From positions 1-6,012 of the forward strand of contig CALYQE010000112.1 in the NCBI GenBank assembly GCA_945281075.1: 6,012 nt of DNA, in the 5' to 3' direction. Position 1 is the first letter of the stretch. Every line of letters starts with the position of its first letter. Positions 1-5,730 of the stretch are shown one piece after another. A program made the translations under genes and the position numbers. Source of the stretch: an uncultured Lactobacillus sp. Its GTDB lineage: Bacteria > Bacillota > Bacilli > Lactobacillales > Lactobacillaceae. Below the pieces are notes generated by a model, which was not told where the DNA came from, did no database searches, and worked only from the letters and a program-made list of their open reading frames with translations.

Positions 1-2
1 AT

Positions 3-77
3 ATTGAATACGGTTTCAGTATGGATAAATTTAAGCAATTTGTCAACACTAATTTGATTCTCTTGTTAGCTTCCTAA
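3..77 (+). CDS. Possible 3' end of an upstream gene (partial, unidentified)
   Basis: A frame that is open from the left edge of the window ends with TAA at 75-77 and encodes about 24 residues, beginning IEYGFSMDKF and ending ILLLAS. I do not recognise a family from so little. The codons are ordinary for this kind of genome, and the other two frames of this stretch close quickly (TGA at 6-8 in one, TGA at 53-55 in the other), so it may be the C-terminus of a gene that starts outside the window. An AT-rich stretch of this length can be open by chance. If real, the product cannot be named; a regulator of the following cassette would be a reasonable guess only from its position. Confidence 0.3.
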   Translation: MEYGFSMDKFKQFVNTNLILLLAS

Positions 78-118
78 TGCTATTTTTAATTCACAATATT
101 GAAATAAAAGCAGCATTA
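75..118. repeat. Inverted repeat / hairpin downstream of the partial frame
   Basis: The arms TAATGCT (75-81) and AGCATTA (112-118) are perfect reverse complements. The inner part adds A/T-rich pairing and a central CAATATTG palindrome (93-100). No T-run follows on either strand, so it is not a classical intrinsic terminator. It could be a weak transcript end, an operator, or a chance structure in AT-rich DNA. Confidence 0.35.
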
Positions 119-202
119 ACCCAAACACTTAATTAGAACAACTATTTTTCTAGGTGCTAATTATCAAATTTCATATCTTTGTATATTTTTTATCGTTAAG
201 TA

Positions 203-231
203 TTGCAATTATTTTATAAAAAGACCACAAT
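203..231 (+). promoter_or_regulatory. Possible promoter of the dehydrogenase-permease-aldolase genes
   Basis: A TTGCAA hexamer (203-208) and CACAAT (226-231) are separated by 17 bases; each matches the sigma-70-type consensus at four of six positions. An alternative -10 is TATAAA at 215-220, but no good -35 element lies 16-18 bases upstream of it. Either start point would put the cre box at or just after the transcription start. The DNA is AT-rich, so such matches are common by chance. Confidence 0.25.
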
Positions 232-238
232 TGTCTTT

Positions 239-252
239 AGCAAACGCTTACA
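239..252 (+). promoter_or_regulatory. CcpA-type catabolite-responsive element (cre)
   Basis: AGCAAACGCTTACA matches the low-GC Gram-positive cre consensus TGNAANCGNWNNCA at every specified position except the first base (A for T). It ends 7 bases before the AGGAGG ribosome binding site of the dehydrogenase gene. A cre at or downstream of the start of transcription normally means repression by CcpA-HPr(Ser-P) in the presence of a preferred sugar. The site therefore supports a catabolic role for the genes that follow. The match is read from the sequence; binding is inferred. Confidence 0.65.
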
Positions 253-259
253 TTGAAAA

Positions 260-265
260 AGGAGG
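260..265 (+). promoter_or_regulatory. Ribosome binding site that sets the dehydrogenase start
   Basis: AGGAGG lies 8 bases before ATG 274. The frame is open upstream as far as a TTG at 253, but a start there would place the Shine-Dalgarno sequence inside the gene and would leave the TTG without one. ATG 274 is therefore the start. Confidence 0.85.
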
Positions 266-273
266 AAATTTTG

Positions 274-1392
274 ATGAAAATTAAAGCAGCTGTTGTTCAG
301 GAAATGGGTAGTTCTTTTGAAATAAAGGACGATATTGACCTGCATGAAGTCGGACCAACTGACTTGCAAATTCATATGGTCGCTAGTGGAATCTGTCATT
401 CAGATGAAGCGTTACGTAAAGGCGATTCTAGCGTTGGTTATCCAGTAATTTTGGGCCACGAAGGCGCCGGGATTGTGGAAAAAGTTGGTGGCCAAGTTAA
501 AAACTTCAAAGTTGGTGACCACGTCGTTATGTCATTTTATGCAGACGGGATTTGTGATAATTGTTTGAAGGGCATCCCTACGCAATGTCGCCATTATAGT
601 GACTACAATTTATCTGGTGTACGTGCCGATGGCGAGGACCATTTTCAGAAAAATGGTAAACGTATTTGCGACATGTTCAACCAATCATCTTTTACCACTA
701 CTACCGTAGTTGATCAACGCAATGCCGTTAAAGTTGATGACAGCGTTGACCTGCGCAAGGCTGGTCCTCTTGGCTGTGGCTACGTCACCGGCTCAGGAAC
801 TGTCTTTAACACTTTGCAGCCGAAACCTGGCGACACCATTGCCGTTTTTGGTACCGGTGCCGTTGGTCTTGCTGCAATGATGGCGGGTTCAATTAGCGGC
901 TGCACCAAAGTTATTGCAGTTGATGTCGTGCCAGAGCGCTTAGAATTAGCTAAGCAACTAGGTGCAACTGCTGCAATCAACAGCAAAGACACTGATCCAG
1001 TTGCCAAAATTAAAGAGCTAACCGGTGGCTACGGTGTGGACTGGACAGTTGACACCACGGGGATCAGTGGCGTCATCAAGAGTGCTATTGATGCTTTGGC
1101 ACAAGGAGGAACTTGCGCTGCAATCGCGGTTACTGCTCAAAACCTTACTGTTTCAACTTGGAACGATTTGTGCGTAAATGATAAAAAAGTAATCGGCGTT
1201 AACATGGGTGACGCTATTCCACAAGTAGACGTCCCTCGGCTGCTTGAATTTTATCAACTAGGCAAGTTTCCATTTGATAAGACGGAAAAGTTCTACAAGT
1301 TTGAAGACATTAATCAGGCAAACGCCGATTCAATTTCAGGTAAGACCATAAAGCCTGTCTTAATTATCGATCCAGATTATCGGCCGAAATAA
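274..1392 (+). CDS. Zinc-dependent NAD-type alcohol dehydrogenase, aryl-alcohol (XylB/AreB-like) MDR family
   Basis: This cytoplasmic enzyme of 372 residues has the usual length for the medium-chain dehydrogenase/reductase family and should interconvert an alcohol and an aldehyde with NAD(H). Catalytic-zinc ligands are C41 (GICHSD), H62 with E63 (GHEGAG) and C168 (PLGCGYVTG). The Rossmann fold shows GTGAVG (193-198), and D217 at the end of the second strand (AVDVVPERLELA) points to NAD rather than NADP. The C-terminal KFPFDK...F.DINQA..DS..GKTIKPVL pattern is typical of the benzyl/aryl-alcohol dehydrogenase branch. The structural-zinc lobe keeps C94, C97 and C105, but the expected first cysteine is D91. 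The gene is more GC-rich than the permease gene behind it. It is preceded by a cre box and followed after 32 bases by the permease, so it is probably the first gene of an operon. The true substrate could be an aliphatic aldehyde rather than an aromatic one. Confidence 0.9.
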   Translation: MKIKAAVVQEMGSSFEIKDDIDLHEVGPTDLQIHMVASGICHSDEALRKGDSSVGYPVILGHEGAGIVEKVGGQVKNFKVGDHVVMSFYADGICDNCLKGIPTQCRHYSDYNLSGVRADGEDHFQKNGKRICDMFNQSSFTTTTVVDQRNAVKVDDSVDLRKAGPLGCGYVTGSGTVFNTLQPKPGDTIAVFGTGAVGLAAMMAGSISGCTKVIAVDVVPERLELAKQLGATAAINSKDTDPVAKIKELTGGYGVDWTVDTTGISGVIKSAIDALAQGGTCAAIAVTAQNLTVSTWNDLCVNDKKVIGVNMGDAIPQVDVPRLLEFYQLGKFPFDKTEKFYKFEDINQANADSISGKTIKPVLIIDPDYRPK

Positions 1393-1424
1393 AAAATAGT
1401 TTTATTTTGATTAGGTAAGAAACT

Positions 1425-2720
1425 ATGATTTCATACATTATTCCAATTTTGCTGTTAATTAGTTTTTTCCTTTTTATTTATTTCATTTTAAAAGGTGGCA
1501 ATTTAACAATTGGTTTATTTGTTATGGCTGTCTTATGGGCGATTATTGGACTTGTCCCATTTAATGTGGCAATCAATAAGATCTTTACTGAGCCTGTATT
1601 AAATTATGGTTCAACAATTATTTATATTATTTTCGGTTCATGGTTTGGCCGCGTATTAGTTGAAAGTGGAATTGCATCAGCAATTTCAAGCGAAACAAAT
1701 AAAATTGGAAAAAACAAACCTTTATTATCTGCAATCTTAGTTTTACTTGTAACTTCATTCATTTTTATTAGTGCATATGGAGTTGGATCAGTAATAGCAA
1801 TCGGAGTTATTCTATTACCAATTATGCTATCAGTTGGTATTCCCCGTGATTTAGCATTAACAGCTTTTTGTTTGGCTATTGGGGCACCTATGTACATTAA
1901 TGTTGTTTTATTTAATCAAATAAAACCTTTTTTCCCGGCTGTAGCTTATGATAACAAGTATTTATCATTTGCTTGGGTTGCAGCGATTATTCAATTAATA
2001 GCTGTCATTATTTTGTTAGTTATAAATAGGAAAAAGATTGATAGCTCAAAAGCCGCCGATAATCTGAAAATTATTGGTGCAAAAATTAACACCGATGGTG
2101 AAAAAGGCTCTAAAGTTGCTAAAATTGCTTATATCGTTCCCATTGTTCCGGTAGCAATGAACATGCTATTTAAATGGGACGCAGTGCCTTCACTTACTTT
2201 AGCAGCACTTTTAGCCATGCTTTTGACAGAAAAAATGAACAACTATCAGGCATTAGTTGCCTTTATTAATGACACCGTTAAGAAAGCGATCTCTGATATA
2301 GCTAGCCTAATCATGTTCTTAATGGCACTTACTATGTTCACTGGAGCTGCTAAAATCGATGCAGCACATTTTAAGCCATTATTCAATGCAATCTTACCGC
2401 ATGGACACCTAGTATTAGCTATTATTTTTGGTGTCTTAGCACCACTCGCACTTTTCCGCGGACCACTACATGTTTGGGGAGCTGGAGCTGCTACTGCTGC
2501 TGTTTTGTCAGGTACTCATCTTTTTAGTGATTATTTTTTACTGCCTTTATTGCTAATTCCAAGCTTATTAGCCGTTTCAACTGATGTTACACAATCATGG
2601 AATATCTGGGGCCTCGATTACATGAAAGTTGATACAAAGAGTTTCTTAAAATATGGTGTGCCAACAATGTGGATAGTTTCAATTATTAACGAAATAATTG
2701 CATTTTGTTTCTTTGGCTAA
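1425..2720 (+). CDS. Polytopic membrane permease, probably for an organic acid (ion-transporter superfamily, GntP/CitMHS/DcuC-like)
   Basis: The 431-residue protein is very hydrophobic, with about 12 membrane segments, roughly at residues 4-22, 27-45, 60-78, 100-118, 119-137, 142-162, 181-200, 232-249, 253-268, 289-306, 327-344, 354-385 (perhaps two) and 411-430. A charged cytoplasmic-type loop at 201-231 divides it into two halves, as in carriers of the ion-transporter superfamily. The amphipathic stretch GSWFGRVLVESGIA (71-84) and the motif LFRGPLHVWGAGAA (343-356) resemble regions of gluconate, citrate and C4-dicarboxylate permeases, but I cannot place it in one family by eye. There is no signal peptide beyond the first membrane segment. 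ATG 1425 follows a weak AGGTAAG (1413-1419). The gene sits between a dehydrogenase and an aldolase, which argues for uptake of a hydroxy- or keto-acid that the aldolase route consumes. The gene is distinctly AT-rich compared with the dehydrogenase gene. The membrane-permease call is firm; the substrate is inferred. Confidence 0.75.
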   Translation: MISYIIPILLLISFFLFIYFILKGGNLTIGLFVMAVLWAIIGLVPFNVAINKIFTEPVLNYGSTIIYIIFGSWFGRVLVESGIASAISSETNKIGKNKPLLSAILVLLVTSFIFISAYGVGSVIAIGVILLPIMLSVGIPRDLALTAFCLAIGAPMYINVVLFNQIKPFFPAVAYDNKYLSFAWVAAIIQLIAVIILLVINRKKIDSSKAADNLKIIGAKINTDGEKGSKVAKIAYIVPIVPVAMNMLFKWDAVPSLTLAALLAMLLTEKMNNYQALVAFINDTVKKAISDIASLIMFLMALTMFTGAAKIDAAHFKPLFNAILPHGHLVLAIIFGVLAPLALFRGPLHVWGAGAATAAVLSGTHLFSDYFLLPLLLIPSLLAVSTDVTQSWNIWGLDYMKVDTKSFLKYGVPTMWIVSIINEIIAFCFFG

Positions 2721-2753
2721 CACACAATTACTTTAAAAATATGGAGAATAAAA

Positions 2754-3641
2754 ATGAAAAAAGAATATATTTGTCCAATTTTAACCCTATTAAAAGATGA
2801 AAATACAGTTGACTTTGAGGCAATGCATAAACTGTATGATCGGCTAATTGATGATGGCATTGCTGAAATCGCATTACTTGGTAGTTGCGGCGAATTTTAC
2901 GCGCAGACATTTCAAGTTTGCAACGATTTAGTAGAAGATGCTATTCAATATATTGATCATCGTACAAAAGTTTTAGTCGGTGCAAATCGTATGGATGATC
3001 AATTAACTATTAAATTTGCAAATAAAGCTTTAGAACTCGGCGCCGATGGGATTCTATTGGTCGGTCCCTACTACATGTCATGTGATCCTACTGGCATTAT
3101 TACTTTTTACCAAAAAATGGCTAAGGCTATTAAAGGTAACATTATTATTTATAATTACCCTGATCGCACAGGTTATGATGTCAATGCCGAGATACTGCTT
3201 AAGCTCTTACCAGACTTTCCAAACATCATTGGGATTAAAGATACTGTGGGTGATGTCAACCATACATTAACTACTATTAAAGTCGTCAACGCCAGATATC
3301 CTAAGTTTAAAGTTTACACCGGTTATGACAGTAACTGCATCAAAGTCGTTGAAGCTGGTGGACAGGGTGTTGTAGGGGGCTTATCTAATTTATACAGTCA
3401 TACCTGCGTTGACTTATTAAAGAGCTTTGAAGCCAACGACCAAAAACAAGTGGTCTTCGACCAGCAAAAAATCAAACAAGCCGGTGCTTTGCTTAATATT
3501 GCGAATCCTTTTATGACACTCTTTAAATATATTTTAGATCAACGAGAAATTCCTAATGCAATCGTTAGCCTATCGCCTTCAGCACCGCTAACGGATGCCC
3601 AAAAACAAAAAGCTTTGGCTATTTACGATCAACTTAAATAA
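2754..3641 (+). CDS. Class I pyruvate aldolase-type enzyme of the DapA/NanA (DHDPS) family
   Basis: The protein has 295 residues, the normal length for this (beta/alpha)8-barrel family. The Schiff-base lysine is K162 in GIKDT (160-164), with the partner tyrosine Y133 in YNYP and Y107 in GPYY. The pyruvate-carboxylate loop normally GTTGE is GSCGE here (43-47). R138 in PDRTGYD matches the arginine that binds the aspartate semialdehyde carboxylate in DapA. The later TGYDSN (189-194) and GGQGVVGGLSN segments are also family-like. Members either condense pyruvate with an aldehyde or cleave a 2-keto acid to pyruvate plus an aldehyde. The gene is not beside lysine-biosynthesis genes but follows a permease after 33 bases, so a catabolic lyase (2-keto-3-deoxy acid, sialic acid or hydratase-aldolase type) is more likely than DapA. 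ATG 2754 is preceded by TGGAGA (2742-2747). The family assignment is firm; the substrate is unknown. Confidence 0.87.
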   Translation: MKKEYICPILTLLKDENTVDFEAMHKLYDRLIDDGIAEIALLGSCGEFYAQTFQVCNDLVEDAIQYIDHRTKVLVGANRMDDQLTIKFANKALELGADGILLVGPYYMSCDPTGIITFYQKMAKAIKGNIIIYNYPDRTGYDVNAEILLKLLPDFPNIIGIKDTVGDVNHTLTTIKVVNARYPKFKVYTGYDSNCIKVVEAGGQGVVGGLSNLYSHTCVDLLKSFEANDQKQVVFDQQKIKQAGALLNIANPFMTLFKYILDQREIPNAIVSLSPSAPLTDAQKQKALAIYDQLK

Positions 3642-4063
3642 TTAAACAACCTTTTATATACCTTGCATAAAACGCTCCGCTGGATGTCTGCGTACCAGTA
3701 TTTTGGTAGACAATTCAACTTTCACAACTTAAAACAAGTTATTTAAGTTATATAAACTTATTGACTATAAACATAGTGAAATCAATTAGTTTGGTTGCAA
3801 AGTATTATGTAATAACTATTTCTAAACAAATTTAATATGTCTTATTTGTCATCAAATACAATAAATTGATGTCATAATAAGGCATATTTTTTGCCATTTT
3901 TATTTACAATCTGAATTATGCAAATTAATACCTCTGCATTTAAGTAGTCTTTAAGCCCTATGATTGCAAAGTAGTAACTGTCTCACTGTCACGCTCAACT
4001 AATTTACTGCTGCCGACTTATTTCACCAGCTATTATGCCCTATTCTAATCTTAATTTTGCCAA
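3642..4063. other. Gene-free stretch between the aldolase gene and the phosphatase pseudogene
   Basis: No credible gene is seen on either strand. The stretch holds an imperfect small palindrome (GTC 3686-3688 and TACCA 3693-3697 against TGGTA 3704-3708 and GAC 3709-3711) without a T-run. It also holds the long hairpin at 3834-3892 and about 170 bases (3893-4063) downstream of the phosphatase pseudogene. The minus strand of that last part has short open pieces in changing frames (for example KLVERDSETVTTLQS, then a stop), which could be decayed coding DNA. I cannot name a parent gene. Confidence 0.6.
3834..3892 (+). terminator. Probable intrinsic terminator of the dehydrogenase-permease-aldolase operon
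   Basis: The left arm (3834-3855) and right arm (3866-3888) pair as AATATG(T)CTTATT against AATAAG(G)CATATT, with one T-G wobble. A 3x4 internal loop follows, then CATCAA against TTGATG, closing a 10-base loop. TTTT follows the stem on the plus strand. It lies 192 bases beyond the aldolase stop codon and is AT-rich, so the stem is long rather than very stable. A relic of a small palindromic mobile element is another possibility. Confidence 0.5.
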
Positions 4064-4814
4064 TTAATCACTGCCGAAATCTAACTCTTTTTCAAAGAAC
4101 TTAGCAAAATTTTCCCGGCCGTCCCGTCACGAATTGTTTCAGTATTCCGCGAATAGCAGTGTCCTCACCCCTAGTCACATCCATCGTGGCAATCATTTAG
4201 ACAATTTCATCATTGCTTGATAGCTGGCGTGAAATTGCAAAGTCATATAGCTTATTGGTTAATAGGTAAACACAGGTAATTATATCATCATCAACGCATA
4301 GTGCCATTAAGATCAAAACAGATGCCATCCGTGTGCAATCTTTGCCCCTACTGCAGTGGTAAACGAGCGCATCTTCTTTTGGCAAAGTTAATAATTCGCG
4401 ATAAATCCAGGTAAACATTTTTTGGCTATGTACATTTAGCAACGTCTGTTAATAAATTAGGCCAATAAAGTTGTTGTTTAGGTCAGGTATGTGATGCAGA
4501 AACCGAAACAGCCTGTGTCCTTTAGTACATTCTTCAGGATTTTCCGCATAAACCATAAACCGACAGGTCAATGTAATGAAAGTGCTGCTATGCCTTGTCT
4601 CGTGAAGAATTTTTTGGCACTGCAAGCGTAAATCACGATCTATCGTAACACGTAGACGTGATAACTCTTCTCGATCAGTTTCAGATAATGAACTAAGCGA
4701 ATCGAATCGATAAATTTTATTCCACTTTACCTTTTTACCGTTCTTATTTTGATAGCCGGCGACATCCCGAAAGTTCAATGGGCCGTCTATTTTAATGATT
4801 CGATCATGTGCCAT
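4064..4814 (-). pseudogene. Tyrosine/dual-specificity protein phosphatase pseudogene
   Basis: The remnant starts with a good AAGGGG ribosome binding site and ATG (4812-4814), and its N-terminus, with LNFRDVAGYQNKNGKKVKW and then YRFDSLSSLSE, is that of the secreted/cytosolic tyrosine phosphatases common in Lactobacillus (about 260 residues). A TAA at 4449-4451 interrupts the frame, and the same frame resumes with QTLLNVHSQ. The catalytic P-loop, expected as HCSAGKDRTG, reads HCSRGKDCTR (about 4329-4358), so the CX5R arginine is now cysteine, consistent with a CGC to TGC change. Between about 4560 and 4600 the family-like reading (HFHYIDLSVYG) is in another frame, so compensating indels exist. 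Another stop occurs at 4197-4199, and the tail ENFAKFFEKELDFGSD is recovered in a shifted frame, ending with TAA at 4064-4066. The product cannot be active. It starts 26 bases after the glycerol kinase remnant, which suggests former co-transcription. Confidence 0.85.
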
Positions 4815-4840
4815 TTTTTACCCCTTCTTATCTTTAGCTT

Positions 4841-5699
4841 CTAATCATTTGCATTCACCGGGAACACAAACACCTGCGTGGCCTTAACAGCATGCTTCCA
4901 GCCCTGATATAAGTGTTCACGCTTAGCTTTTCTCATTTGGCTTTCAAAGGTTTTGCCAACGACAAAAATATCTTTCAGTTCATCAACGTTCTTCCAATAA
5001 CCCTCAACTAAACTCGCCAAGAAAGCAGCTTTCATTGAAGTGGTTTCGAGTGTTTTTGCTACTCAATCTTCGTGCCTAAAATATCAGCTTGAAACTGTAA
5101 GAAATAGTCATAGTTTGAAGCGCCACCATCAACTTACAGGTCCTGAATTTCAATTTCAGAGTCCCAATCTGCATTGTATCTGCAACATCCTGCGTTTGAT
5201 ACGCTAAGAACTGCAAGGTTGCCTTAATTTGTTCCGCGCGTGACGTAAAAAACAACTCCTTTAGCCTCAGAGTCCTAATGCGGTCCCCCGTGCCCCCTAA
5301 AACGGTAAACGCAGGAACAACAAATACTTCATTTTATTATTTCGAAACAAAGGCAGCCTTTTTAGAATCATCTGATGTTTTAATCATTTTCATTGAATCA
5401 CGTAGCCACTGGATCGCACTTCCCGATACAAAAATCGAACCCTCTAAAGAGTAGTTAAACTTGCCATCAAGTCCATAAGCAATAGTGGTTAGCAAATTAT
5501 TGCCAGACTCAGTTGGTTCTTCATCTGTATTCATTACGATAAATGAGCCCGTATCATAGGTGTTTTTAACCATGCCCTTTTTTAAGGCCAGTTGGCCAAT
5601 CAGAGCTGCTTGCTGATCGTCAGTAATACCTGAAATTGGTACTTCGCCACCGAAAAACTTATTTACTTTGCCGTAGCCATAGACTTCTGAGTTAGATCT
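4841..5699 (-). pseudogene. glpK: Glycerol kinase C-terminal half, decayed
   Basis: Glycerol kinase makes sn-glycerol 3-phosphate from glycerol and ATP. Only the C-terminal half of the roughly 500-residue enzyme is left, in pieces. The first piece runs from [11 protein letters not shown] through [21 protein letters not shown] to [13 protein letters not shown] and [17 protein letters not shown], ending in two stops near 5334-5339. The frame then resumes with NEVFVVPAFT and shifts to DSEAKGVVFYVTRGT (about 5260), then to KATLQFLAYQTQDVADTM, then to VDGGASNYDYFLQFQADILG (about 5130). A final shift leads to KAAFLASLVEGYWKNVDEL and LYQGWKHAVKATQVF, with the stop at 4841-4843. These are the conserved ATPase-fold motifs of GlpK in the correct order. 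At least three frameshifts and several stops rule out function. About the first 230 residues are missing at the right end, where transposase DNA begins. Confidence 0.9.
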
Positions 5700-5730
5700 T
5701 ACTTAGGACAGCATTTTTGAGGAATGTTGA

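Noticed and set aside
253..273. Longer dehydrogenase start at TTG 253
   Set aside because: It would translate the AGGAGG ribosome binding site, and no Shine-Dalgarno sequence precedes the TTG; ATG 274 is well placed.
214..399. Minus-strand open frame over the dehydrogenase start and leader
   Set aside because: It covers the cre box, ribosome binding site and start of the real gene, and resembles no protein family I know.
780..1007. Minus-strand open frame inside the dehydrogenase gene
   Set aside because: It is a shadow of a strongly supported gene, with no ribosome binding site or family similarity seen.
1622..1897. Minus-strand open frame inside the permease gene
   Set aside because: It is an antisense shadow of a long hydrophobic coding region.
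2728..2910. Minus-strand open frame at the permease-aldolase border
   Set aside because: It overlaps the aldolase ribosome binding site and coding start and shows no recognisable motif.
3046..3270. Second plus-strand frame inside the aldolase gene
   Set aside because: It overlaps a gene whose catalytic motifs are intact in the main frame; it is a frame shadow.
3686..3711. Imperfect palindrome as a terminator directly after the aldolase gene
   Set aside because: The stem is short, has a four-base bulge, and no T-run follows; the hairpin at 3834-3892 is a better candidate.
3644..3730. Short minus-strand frame containing LSTKILVRRHPAERFMQG
   Set aside because: It has only about two dozen codons, no clear start signal, and lies over an imperfect palindrome; I cannot link it to a family.
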